Positions 42,074 through 52,521 of a stretch of 64,000 nt of DNA are shown here, one piece after another. Source of the DNA: Dactylorhiza incarnata. Its lineage: Eukaryota > Streptophyta > Magnoliopsida > Asparagales > Orchidaceae. The translations under genes and the position numbers were made by a program. The notes beneath the pieces were generated by a model. That model ran no database searches. It saw only the letters and a list, made by a program, of their open reading frames with translations, and was not told the origin of the DNA. The stretch spans positions 3,348,001 through 3,412,000 of the forward strand of contig JAWHQI010000273.1 of the NCBI GenBank assembly GCA_033032865.1. The letters run 5' to 3'. The first letter of the stretch is position 1, and every line of letters starts with the position of its first letter.

Positions 42074-42703
42074 AAAAGATGATGAGAGTAAAGATCTGGT
42101 TACCCAAGTGGTCGATCCCATTATATAGGTGGACGCCATAGGTACCCATATTTGTTTAACATTAACTTTTCCTTTCTTCCAACATGAGCCCGAGATGTGA
42201 CCAAATCGATGACATTTGGCACATACAATGAATGGTGAGGAACCATTTTTCAATGGTTTCTCTGGACTCTTGCTGGTGGAAACATCTTTATGTGTGGACT
42301 TAGAAAAATTTTCATTTTGAAAAACAGGTTTTCTGAACCTGGAGCTGCCGCTGGTTCCGACATCAGCTGTCAGAAATTTCTGACAGCTTCCAGAGCTTCC
42401 AGAAATGTATCCTAGCCCAAATTTTGCTGTCCCATGGCATTGGTTGGCTAAAATCATATCCAGAGATTTTTTTCCAACACCAAATTTTCCAATTGCCATG
42501 TTCAACTCATTTACTTTGGACTTTAAAATTGAATTTTCTTTTACTATCATGCCACATCTATTTGCAACATTTTTCTTATAATTCTCTAATTGAGAATGAG
42601 AGGTTTTAACAAGTTTTTCTAAGTCCTTTTTCTCTTTTACAAGTAGATCAATTTTTTGATCGGACTTAGAAATAGTATTTTCAAGTTCTTTTATCCTTAT
42701 CAA
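42074..42703 (-). pseudogene. gag: S2 gag, C-terminal part
   Basis: 210 residues, same frame as protease and split from it by one TAG (42071-42073). A coiled coil (KELENTISKSDQKIDLLVKE) leads to an Asn/Lys linker, a glycine/serine stretch encoded by the dyad motif (42340-42395, CTGTCAGAAATTTCTGACAG), the zinc knuckle CAKCHRFGHISGSC, and a 'KQIWVPM' tail. This is SIRE-type gag. The N-terminal capsid part is missing because the element is cut at 42708. Confidence 0.85.
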
Positions 42704-42708
42704 AGAGT

Positions 42709-42742
42709 GATCCTAACTCAAATCAAAACTAAGGTTCCAACA
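42709..42742 (-). repeat. 34-bp remnant of element-C LTR
   Basis: GATCCTAACTCAAATC through TTCCAACA matches the right end of the C LTR (13905-13938). It is directly followed by the same Athila gag base. So copy 3 once had element C here too; S2 replaces the rest. Confidence 0.85.
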
Positions 42743-43478
42743 GACATCTCTGCCACTTGCTTTGTTAAGCGCTCAACTTGTAAATCACAATTTGAAGTAG
42801 CTTCTATTTCAAAAATTCTGGTCGGCTTGTTAGGCCGTGCTCGGGGCCAAATCCATTAATACGCATTCATGGACATTTCATCAAAAATATTTTGTACAAC
42901 CTCTGTGATCTTTTTAATTAAAGTATCCCCAGTGTCTGCATCAATCATTTGCCTAGTTTGGAGATTCAAGCTATTATAAATAATGTGTACTTGTTTCCAA
43001 GTAGGAAGTGCGTGGTAAGGGCATGTACGCAAAATTTCCTTGAAGTGCTCCCATGTGTTATAGTGAGTCTCCGAGTCAATTTGCATAAATTACGCAATAT
43101 CTATACGCATTTTAGCTGTCTTTGCAGGCAGAAAAGACTTAGTAAGAAATTTATCTCCTATATCAGCCCATATAGTGATGGAATCCTTAGGAAGGGAGCC
43201 CAACCACTGCCTGGCCTTAGACCGCAAAGAAAAAGGAAAAAGGCGTAATTAAATGACATCATCAGTGACTCCATCGATTTTGAAAGTTTTGCAAATTTCG
43301 AGAAAGTTAGAGATGTGAGAGATTGGATCTTCATCCAGTAGACCATCAAAGGCCACCGATTGTTGCACCATTTGTCTGATGTTAGACTTGATCTCAAAGT
43401 TATTGTTCACCAAAGCATGGGGGACAATACTTAACTGTGTGCCTTCCAGATTCGGCCGCACATTAAAGGACATGGTTC
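42743..43478 (-). pseudogene. gag: Athila-like gag, central and C-terminal part (copy 3)
   Basis: Same fragment as 13939-14673, with the same stops. Includes VRPNLEGTQLSIVPHALVNNN, GLLDEDPISHISNFLEIC and the TWEHFKEILRTCP block. A one-base difference near 43195 alters the frame read-through relative to copy 2. The Copia-B element splits it from its N-terminus at 49983-50162. Confidence 0.83.
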
Positions 43479-44685
43479 TGTTGAAATTGTTGAAGTGGAG
43501 TGAAAGGGAGTCCGGCCGGTCTGAAGGCTGGAGACAGCAGAGACCGCGCGGCCTGCGCTGGTGCTCTGGCGGTTTGGTTTTGCGATCTCTCCCTGCTGTT
43601 CTGGCGATCTGCTGTGATCGGCCAGTTTGCTTCTTGGTTTGGTCGTTGGTTCTAGTGACCTGTTGCGAGTTCTTCCAGTCTTGTTCTGGGCGGCGTGTTC
43701 TTAGTTGTCTGCAATGACCGGGAGGCTTGCTTGGGCTGTTCTGGCGACTTGGTTCAAGTCGGCCAGATGATTGTCTCTGCTTAGGTGATCTCAGGAAGGG
43801 TCGTCGCTGGGTCCGCGCGGCTTGTGCGCGACTTGCTGCTGACTTCGGTCTTGGACTGAATCTTGTCCAAGTGTTGTGTTCGCGTGGTCTGCTTTGTGAG
43901 ACCGCTCGCGATCTGATGGGTGGTTACTGTATCCCGGTTTGTGCGGTGACAACATCCGTCCACCCACCTCTAAATAGGGGTCCATGGCCCGTCATTCCTA
44001 AAAAGAATTGTAAGAACAAGAGCCCGGATTGTTTCTTGCGGACTCAAGTTTTGAGGTCGCGCGACTTGGTTGCGAGTTAACCGTTGTTGTGTTCGCAGGT
44101 TTGCTGTCAGCAGGGTACGGTCTCCTTCCTAGGTGATTTCCGGTGGCTTGAATAAACAGTTCGTCTGCGGTCTGTCAGCGAACTGTTTTATTGTGTTCTT
44201 GTGCTGTTCGCAGCGAGCTCAGCGATCAGGCGACTTTCAGCGGTTAGGAAATCAGAGTTGCGGTCTGGTGACAGTTTCAGTTCTTTGTTCAGTTCAATAA
44301 AGCTTCAGTCCGTGTGGTCTGGGATTGCGGTCTGGCAGTGCAGGTTGTCTGCTTCTGTTCGTGCGGTCTCAAGGTGTTTCTGCGGTCTGACTGTGCAAGC
44401 GGTCTGGGAGTACAACAGAGCAAGCCGGGCGTCCTGAGCCTTTTTTACGGTCTGTGCGGTCTCTGCTTTGGCAGACCGCCAATTTTAGTTTTGGTGTGTT
44501 TTTTGTTCTTCTCATCTCCGTGATTCTTATGAATCATGTCTCGCCATGTATACCTCGAAGTGTAAAGCAGTTCTGTTTCAATAAAGATTTCTTGTGTTGC
44601 TGTTTTGGCATTGTGGTTGTTTGGCTATAACTCTTGTTGATATAATTCCTGCTTACTCCTAAACGGTCTTTCAAAAATTTTAACA
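43479..44685 (+). repeat. Copia-B3 5' LTR
   Basis: 1207 bp, TGTTGAAATTG to TTTTAACA. GCGGTCT motifs; TCTAAATA at 43969-43976 in place of the TATA box. Followed by PBS TGGTATCAGAGGGAGG at 44686-44701. Confidence 0.95.
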
Positions 44686-44701
44686 TGGTATCAGAGGGAG
44701 G
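44686..44701 (+). other. Primer-binding site, Copia-B3
   Basis: TGGTATCAGAG is complementary to the 3' end of plant initiator-Met tRNA and starts immediately after the LTR. Confidence 0.88.
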
Positions 44702-44774
44702 TTTCTGGAGTGGATAAGCAGTGATCAACTAGAGTTGCCATCGTCTTTGTGAAGAAGACACCACATAGATTGCC

Positions 44775-47700
44775 ATGGAAGGTGGATACGCAAGAGGTCT
44801 TGGTATTGAACTCCTCACATCGACTAACTTTAAAAAATGGAAGTCCTGTATGGAGAGTTACTTGTTTGGCGAGGATCTATGGGAGGTAGTTGGCGGAGAA
44901 GACACACAAGAGGTGTTTCTAGCAAGAGATAATATGGCAGAGGTTAGACTTTGGAGGAGGACGAAGGCTAAGGCAGAGTTCACTCTCAAAAGGGCTATTT
45001 CACCGGAGCTGTTTGATCACATCATCGGATGTAAATCTGCTGCTGAGATTTGGACATCCTTGGATGGGTTGTTCAATAAGAAGAATGTAGCGAGGCTACA
45101 ATATCTTGAAAATGAGTTGGCGAAAGCCTCTCAAGGTGAACTTTCTATTTCTACCTTCTTCCTCAAGTTGAAGAACCTCACGGTAGAGATTTCTGCATTG
45201 GACCCTGATGAGCCAATCTCTGAGGCAAAACTGAAGAGGCATATTATCCGCGGGTTGCGGAAGGAGTATCTTGCCTTTGTGACTTCAGTTCAGGGTTGGG
45301 AAAATCAACCGTCGTTGTTGTAACTGGAGAACCTTCTTGCTTCGCAAGAAAGTTTAGCAAGACAGATGGCGGGGGTTTCTATCTCTGGCAAAGAAAGTGA
45401 TGTGATGTTCTCCGGGAAGAAGAAGAAGAAATGGGAGAATAAGAAGCCGGGTTATGATGGACCCTCCACTTCAGGTCAGCAAGATAGAGGCTATGCCCTT
45501 AAGTCTGATGGGAAGAAGAAAGGAGAGGGACCGAGGTGCTTTAGATGCAACAAGACCGGGCACTTCAAGAAAGATTGCCGGGTGAATCTTCAGCCGGGAC
45601 ATGCAGTGGAGAAGGAGATGCCAAAGTCTGATGAAGTTGGATGGGGAGGAGCCTTTGTGTCTAATATAATGGCGATGCCTGTTAAGGCCTTGGCTTCCAT
45701 TAACTATGATGAGGAATGGATTGTTGATTCAGGGTGTGGGCATCACCTCACCGGGGATGGATCAAAGTTCTCTTCTTTGGCACCTTACTCAGGTAACAAT
45801 GCTATCATTACGGCGGATAATTCTATTCATCCAGTAGAGCACAAAAGAGTCATCTCTCTGAGCAGTGATAAGGATCCACTCACGTTGATGAGTGTTTATC
45901 ACGTGCCTGGTATGAAGAAGAATCTCTTCTCTGTGACCAATGCGGTCGATGCCAGTTATCACGTTCTGTTTGGTCCAACAGAAGTGAAGTTTCATAAAAC
46001 TCAACCGGAGATAAAGGGAGATGTTATTCATGTCGACAAGCGGGTGAAGGACTTGTTTGTTTTATCGACAAGTACATATGTTGATAAGATGAGGACCAAT
46101 GATGGCGCGGCAATCTCGCATGAAAGGTTGGGGCATGTAGGCATGGACAAATTGAAGGATATGGCGGTAAGGGGCCTTGTCAATGGCTTGCCTAGCTTGT
46201 CCTCCTATGGAGACGGTCATGTCTGCGAAGGATGTCAGTTTGGTAAGTCTCATCGACTTCCATTTGACAAATCGCAAACAAGGTGCAAAGTGTCGTTGGA
46301 GTGCATCCACGGTGATTTGATGGGACCGACTGCCACCCCAAGCCTTGGAGGCAACAGATACATGTTTGTGTTGATTGACGATTACACTAGATATGTCTGG
46401 GTGTATTTTTTGAAGGAGAAGTAGGATGCATTTGCAAACTTTGTGGAGTTCAAGGAGCTGGTTGAAGGCCGGCTAGGCCTGCGGGTTAAAAAACTTAGAA
46501 CTGACAATGGTGGGGAGTTCACCTCTGGTAAGTTCTCAAGTTTTTTCAGGAAGCATGGCATCAGGAGAGAGCTTACTTGTGCCCATACTCCACAACAGAA
46601 TGGCGTTGCTGAGAGGAAGATCCGTCATCTGACGGAAAATTGCAAATGCTGGCTTCATGCTAAGATTATCCCAAAGTCCTTCTGGGCGGAGGGAATTTCT
46701 TGTGTAGCTTATGTCATCAATAGGTTGCCTTTAAGTCATATCAACATGAAGACCCCTCACGAATTGATGTTCAAGGAGAAGCCGAGTGTTTCACACCTTC
46801 GGGTGTTTGGGTCAACCTGCTTTGTGCATATTCCTGATGCTCTTCGGACAAAGCTAGATGCGAAAGCAAGGAAGCTACTCTTTGTTGGGTATGATGAGCG
46901 GAAGAAGGGATGGAGATGCATGGATCCTGAGACACGGAGGTCAGTTGTTTCTCGGGATGTGGTGTTCGATGAAGTGACTTCTTACAAGGGGAGTTCCGGA
47001 GTTGAGCTACCGGAGGGCAAGGTTGATGAAGGAGGAAAAGCTGCGGGAAGTCTTCAAGTGGAGTTGCCTGTTTCACCAGGAGCTCCAGCTGTGTCAAGCT
47101 CTGAGATGGAGGCTTCAGGTTCTGGAAGCAGGGGGAGCGATGCTCCAAGTTCGTCTGGAAGAGGAGCTTGCACAGAAGAAGCAGCTGAGGAGGTGGTTAG
47201 TCGAGAGCAACCTCTTAGGAGGTCGAAGAGGACTATTCAACCACCAGATCGATACACCGGAGGGAACAGGGTGAACTTTGTTTCATGTTTCTTTGCTGGT
47301 CCCCTGGATGAGAGGGAGCCGTCAAGCTTTGAGAAGGCCAGAGGCGTGAAGGAGTGGAACATTGCTATGCAAGAAGAGATGGCAGCTCTCGAGAAGAATG
47401 AGACCTGGTCTCTCGTGCCCAAGCCCAAGGGCACCACTCCTGTGACATGCAAATGGGTCTACAAGCTCAAGAAGAAAGCTGACGACAGTATCGAGCGGTA
47501 CAAGTCTCGCCTTGTAGCTCTCGGGTTCTCACAGCAGTACAGAGAAGATTATGATGAGACATTCAGTCCAGTGGCTAAGATGACTTCGGTGTGATTTGTT
47601 ATTGCCTTGGCAGCTTCAAGTTGTTGGGAGATTTGGCAACTCGACGTGAAGAATGCCTTCTTATACGGCGAGATTGACAAGGATATCTTCATGATCCAAC

Positions 47701-48731
47701 CGCAAGGCTTCATCTCGAAGGAGTATCCGGACTACGTCTGTAAGTTGAAAAAGGCCCCGTATGGGTTGAAGCAAGCGCCTCGAGCGTGGTACGGGAAGAT
47801 TGCAGAGTATCTCTTATTCTGCGGATTCTTTGCTTCAGACTCTGATTCTAGCTTGTTCATCAAGAAGGAGTGGGTGCTTCGGGTGATTGTGCTGCTGTAT
47901 GTGGATGACATGATTGTCACCGGGAACTCGAAGGAAGCTGTTGCAATACTCAGGGCTGAGCTTGCTATCAGATTTGAGATGAAGGATCTGGGGGAGCTCC
48001 ACCATTTCCTTGGACTCGAGGTGCAGAGGCGGGAGAGCGGAGTGCTTATTTCTCAGGCTAGCTATGCGGAGCGGATTGTTCAGCGATTCGGCATGGAGGA
48101 AGGGAAGAACAGCTCTATACCTCTGGAGCAACATCATAAGCTTCGGAAGGATGAGGGGAGAGTTTTATCTGAACCGTTGGTGTTCCGAGCTCTGGTTGGG
48201 AGTTTGATCTACTTGACGATCACAAGGCCAGATATTTCTTATGCAGTTAGCAAGGTGAGTCGGTACATGGCGGAACCACGGAAACCTCATCTTCTGGCGG
48301 CAAAAGGCATCTTGAAGTATGTGAAGTCAACCTCTGATTTGGGTCTCCTATATAGGAGAGGGTCAAGCTTAGAGTTGCATGGTTTCATGGATGCTGATTA
48401 TGGAGGAGATGTGGATGATCGGAGATCAATGTCTGGTTATGTCTGTATGACAGACCCCGCAGTTATCTCTTGGTGCAGCAAGAAGCAAGACTCGGTGTCT
48501 GTATCTACCACGGATGCGGAGTACAAGGCTTCCGCCTTGGCAGCTCAGGAAGCTGTTTGGCTCAGGAGGTTGGTGGAAGACGTTCATCAGGGGGTTCGAG
48601 GTCCCACCTTGCTACGCGGGGACAATGAGAGTGCTCTCAAGCTGGTTAACATGTTGAGCATGTTCGGAGTGCGGACAATGTCGCAGACATCTTCACAAAG
48701 CCGCTGGCGAAGGGATCGTTTACTCGATTAA
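44775..48731 (+). pseudogene. gag-pol: Copia-B3 gag-pol
   Basis: One frame from ATG 44775. Capsid core to about 45362; zinc knuckle CFRCNKTGHFKKDC at 45537-45578; protease WIVDSGCGHHLTGD near 45718; integrase SHERLGHVGMDKL..VCEGCQFGKSHRLPF, core HGDLMGP, RTDNGGEF, TPQQNGVAERKIR; RT WQLDVKNAFLYGEIDKDIF and YVDD at 47898-47909; RNase [25 protein letters not shown]. Stops: TAA 45321-45323, TAG 46422-46424, TGA 47592-47594, each one base from the sense codon kept in Copia-A. A deletion of about 100 nt after ALKLVN (near 48648) shifts the frame to an early stop at 48731. Confidence 0.94.
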
Positions 48732-48763
48732 GGGAGTTGCTCGGGTTAGTTTCCACTTCCCAC

Positions 48764-48775
48764 TTCAAGGGGGAG
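48764..48775 (+). other. Polypurine tract, Copia-B3
   Basis: TTCAAGGGGGAG directly before the 3' LTR. In the intact frame it encodes Phe-Lys-Gly-Glu, and the next bases, TGTTGA of the LTR, give Cys-stop. Confidence 0.87.
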
Positions 48776-49982
48776 TGTTGAAATTGTTGAAGTGGAGTGA
48801 AAGGGAGTCTGGCCGGTCTGAAGTCTGGAGACCGCAGAGACCGCACGGCCTGCGTTGGTGCTCTGGATGTTTGGTTCTGCGATCTCTCCCTGCTGTTCTG
48901 GCGATTTGCTGCGATCGACCAGTTTGCTTCTTGGTTTGGTCGTTGGTTCTGGCGACCTGTTGCGAGTTCTTCCGGTCTTGTTCTGGGCGGCCTGTTCTTG
49001 GTTGTCTGCAGTGACCGGGCGGCTTGCTTAGGCTGTTCTGGCGACTTGGTTCAAGTCGGCCAGATGTTTGTCTCTGCTTAGGCGATCTCAGGAAGGGTGG
49101 TCGCTGTGTCTGCGCGGCTTGTGCGCGGCTTGCTGCTGACTTCTGTGTTGGACTGAATCTTATCCAAGTGTTGTGTTTACGCGGTCTGCCTTGTGAGACT
49201 GCTCGCGATCTGATGGGTGGTGACTGTATCCCGGTTTGTGCGGTGACAACATCCGTCCACCCGCCTATAAATAGGGGTGCATGGCCCGTCATTCCTAACA
49301 AGAATTGTAAGAACAAGAGCCCGGATTGTTTCTTGCTAACTCAAGTTTTGAGGCCGCGCGACTTGGTTGCGAGTTAACCGTTGTTGTGTTCGCAGGTTTG
49401 TGGTCAGCAGGGTGCGGTCTCCTTCCTTGGTAATTTCCAGTGGCTTGAATAAACAGTTCATCTGCGGTCTGTCAGCGAACTAGTTTATTGTGTTCTTGTT
49501 CTGTTCGCAGCGAGCTCAGCGATCAGGCGACCTTCAGCGGTTAGGCGATCAGAGTTGCGGTCTGGCGACAGTTTCAGTTCTTTGTTCAGTTCAATAAAGC
49601 TTCAGTCCGTGCGGTCTGGGATTGCGGTCTAGCAGTGCAGGTTGTCTTCTTCTGTTCGCGCGGTCTCAAGGTGTTTCTGCGGTCTGACTGTGCAAGCGGT
49701 CTGGAAGTACAGCAGAGCAAGCTGGGCGTCCTGAGCCTTTTTTGCGGTCTGTGCGGTCTCTGCTTTGGCAGACCGCCAGTTTCAGTTTTGGTGTGTTTTT
49801 TGTTCTTCTCATCTCCGCGATTCTTATGAATCATGTCTCGCCATGTATACCTAGAAGTGTAAATCAGTTCTGTTTCAATAAAGATTTCTTGTGTTGCTGT
49901 TTTGGCATTGTGGTTGTTTGGCTATAACTCTTGTTGATATAACTCCTGCTTACTCCTAAACGGTCTTTCAAAAATTTTAACA
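48776..49982 (+). repeat. Copia-B3 3' LTR
   Basis: 1207 bp, diverged at many sites from the 5' LTR although equal in length. TATAAATA intact at 49266-49273. Followed by the GGTTC repeat. Its tail matches 1-304. Confidence 0.95.
49266..49273 (+). promoter_or_regulatory. TATA box of Copia-B3 3' LTR
   Basis: TATAAATA in CCGCCTATAAATAGGGGTGC. The 5' LTRs of B2 and B3 both have TCTAAATA here, so only the 3' LTR keeps a standard box; it points into the Athila leader. Confidence 0.6.
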
Positions 49983-50162
49983 GGTTCTTTGCTGGGCCTC
50001 ATTAGGATTGGGCGCATTAGGTTCCCTATTTTCTGCGGTAGTGTCACCGATCGACGCTTCGAATAATAAGTATGTATCCTGATCACGAGAATGGCAATGC
50101 CGCAAAATGGTTCGCTCGATCTCTAGATCAAAAAGAATATTCGAAGAGCTACCTCGGGTCAT
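49983..50162 (-). pseudogene. gag: Athila-like gag, N-terminal fragment (copy 3)
   Basis: Same as 305-484: ATG at 50162, reading to the Copia-B3 edge. The frame continues on the far side of B3 at 43478. Together the two pieces form one gag interrupted by B3, with the 5-bp target duplication counted once. Confidence 0.74.
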
Positions 50163-50512
50163 ATACTAGAAAAAGAAAAGAGGAGAGAAAAAAAAAAAAG
50201 AGAAATAGAAAGAGAAAATAGAAACGATGGAGAATAATAAAATAAAACAAAAGAAAGAGTAAACTTAATTATTATATTTTTTATTTATATGCCGATTATG
50301 TTAGTCCTGGACTTCCAGGGTGTACCCCGTAAGGGGTTCTCACCCGTACTAGGAGGTGTGATGGGATGATAGCCCAAACGTCTCTTTCCAAGATTTAAAT
50401 TTCACTTTTAAGAATTTTTTTAAACTAAAAAAGAAAAAGAAAAACGATAAAATTAATAGCTATCCTCTTTTCAAAATATCAACCCAAGTACCCGGCATTG
50501 GCGCAAAAAACT
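50163..50512 (-). other. Athila-like 5' leader and PBS (copy 3)
   Basis: Purine-rich tract at 50168-50260, then leader. The PBS-like block at about 50490-50506 reads TTGCGCCAATGCCGGGT on the minus strand, the best preserved of the visible copies. Confidence 0.58.
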
Positions 50513-51145
50513 TGATAAAAATATTTCGTGTTTGTGTGATTTTGGAAAAGTGAAGAAAGGGGTTATGTAATGAAATTCTCCAAACCTATATTTGATGAAG
50601 GGAAGTGTACTCTATCGTTTATAGAATAGGATATTTTATAAATACCAAGGTCGTATTCCTCGGGGCGTGTTGATTACTTCTAGTTCGAGAAGGTCACTAT
50701 TATCTTATCTATTGATTTTTCATGTTTATTTTTCTTAACTAAAAAGAGATAATTTGCAAATAAAAGAAAGGCTTAGACAATGATTAAAAAGATTAGTGCT
50801 CAATCAAAAATCACCTCGGCATGAGAATAATCAAGAGAAGGTAAAAAATTATTCAAATTCCATTTAAGTAAATTACTTCACTGTGGAGGTTCCAGAAGCT
50901 TGAATATGTCTCTCTCGAGGAAAATGCCCAACTAGGTTTAGGAAAAATTTACCAAACTCTCATTCGATAATCGATTGCCTAAAACATGCTTTACGATGTG
51001 AACCCCACTATTGGATTTGACTCCAATCTTGGAGATTTACATCATCCTCTCTTGAGTGGTGCGTGCAACTCTCTTTACCATTGAGTGATCAATTCATACT
51101 TTGAACCTCTCGGATAGCTAAGTACGAAAGCCAAAGTGAAAACCA
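50513..51145 (-). mobile_element. Athila-like LTR, partial (copy 3)
   Basis: Equivalent to 837-1469: begins TGATA after the PBS and ends against the S1 LTR. No ORF. Confidence 0.5.
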
Positions 51146-52521
51146 TATTGGATCTGTAGGCACCCTTAGAGGGGTGAATAAGGGTTTTAATAACATTTTG
51201 GTTTAATGGAAAACTATTGATATTTTATTAGAAATAAGTTGAATCAAAAGTAAAGTGCTAGAAATTGAAAATCAAATCAATTTTATTGAACAAGTAAAGA
51301 CATGATTATCATTTATAAATTGATTGATAAATTAGATTTTTATCATGCTAGATATCAAGACAAATAATATGAAAAATCCTTTTGTTTTCTATACCGACTC
51401 TTCACCCAAAGAACTCGTTGGCTTTAACCGATCTATCCCCAGATACGGCCTCAAGCCTCTCTAGCCTCTCTATTCCCAAGACCTAGTCGCCACACCATGC
51501 AACAAGTTCTCCCTAGTCCTCGCAAGGCCCTAGTCACCAACCATTCGGGGAATTCTCTTTTGACGATAAAAGGATAAGAGTTACAAGATCAGATAAAAGA
51601 AAAACTCCCCTCTAAATAGAACCCTTGATGTAGATGTCATTTCTCTGGCAAAGGTTCGATCATTATGGCTTGAGAGTCTTCCTCATCGATGTTCTTTAGA
51701 TCCTTGGATGTCTCCAATTGATTAGAATTTGTTACAGCGAGAACACTCCATGTGTATGTTGAGAGAAAGCTTCTTGATCGTCGTTTTGATAACTTTCAAT
51801 CCTTGTGTTTGAATTACTTTTTGATTTCCTCTGAAGAACTCTCTCTTTATATGAGTAGGAAACAACCCTCACTTTTCTATAGACGGCTAGGGCTTTCAGC
51901 CCTCGAAAATTTCTTAAAAAACCATCAACATAAACTCATTTTGGGTTATTTTAAAAAGAGGTTGTTGGACAGAAAACTACTGGCGGCAGGAGAGCGCAAT
52001 CTTTAATTTCGTTCCTTATACTCTCTTCAATTTTGTGGATTTGGCTTTTATCTATGGAAATAAATTATTCTCCACGAAAATATGTTATATTCATGCCTTC
52101 ATAATAATATTGGATGCTCCTTTTGGTTTATTCTTGCCTTCATAATAATATTGGATTCTCATTTTGGTTTATCAGTCAAATCATGATTGATTGGGGTTTC
52201 CAAAAGCTACCACTCAGCGATAGAATTAACGCGTCGTGGTAGAACTTGCTATATATGAGTCCCGTCAACATTCCTTTCTCAACGATGCTACCTTCTTGAC
52301 ACTATTTCCATTTATGTATATACTACTGCCAGAGGTAGCGATTGCGCGCAGCGATAACAAACAGAGCGTCGTAATGATAGCGAATCGTCGTCTTTCTTTT
52401 TTGTATTCATAGGGGCTTGAGCACTGAAGTTCCTGCACATTATAAACACATGTCAAGTATGATCAAATACAATGAGATTTGTTATTATCAAACCAAGATA
52501 TGTGAAAAGCGTGTTCCAACA
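51146..52521 (-). mobile_element. S1 3' LTR (copy 3)
   Basis: 1376 bp, TATTGGATCTG to TTCCAACA. Two copies of the 9-bp GCCTCTCTA unit near 51455-51472 against three in copy 1. Dyad-rich segments at about 52208-52243 and 52322-52402. Confidence 0.7.

Larger units (their letters stand above)
34428..42708 (-). mobile_element. S2: SIRE/Maximus-type copia, 5'-truncated
   Basis: Minus-strand element: 3' LTR (34428-35597), PPT, a long 3' region with an antisense ORF, pol (42070-38964) and the C-terminal gag (42703-42074). It is cut at 42708/42709 by a 34-bp piece of the element-C LTR, so the gag N-terminus, PBS and 5' LTR are gone. Pol order (protease, integrase, RT, RNase H) is copia. The long coiled-coil gag tail and long 3' region fit SIRE/Maximus. 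It sits in Tat D integrase. Confidence 0.9.
43479..49982 (+). mobile_element. Copia-B3, complete but inactive
   Basis: A 6504-bp copia element with two 1207-bp LTRs and GGTTC direct repeats (43474-43478, 49983-49987). PBS, gag, pol and PPT are in order. It is a sister of Copia-A: gag-pol is colinear and closely related, LTR ends are shared, but LTR middles differ. It is inserted inside Athila gag. It is dead through three nonsense codons and one RNase H deletion. Confidence 0.97.
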
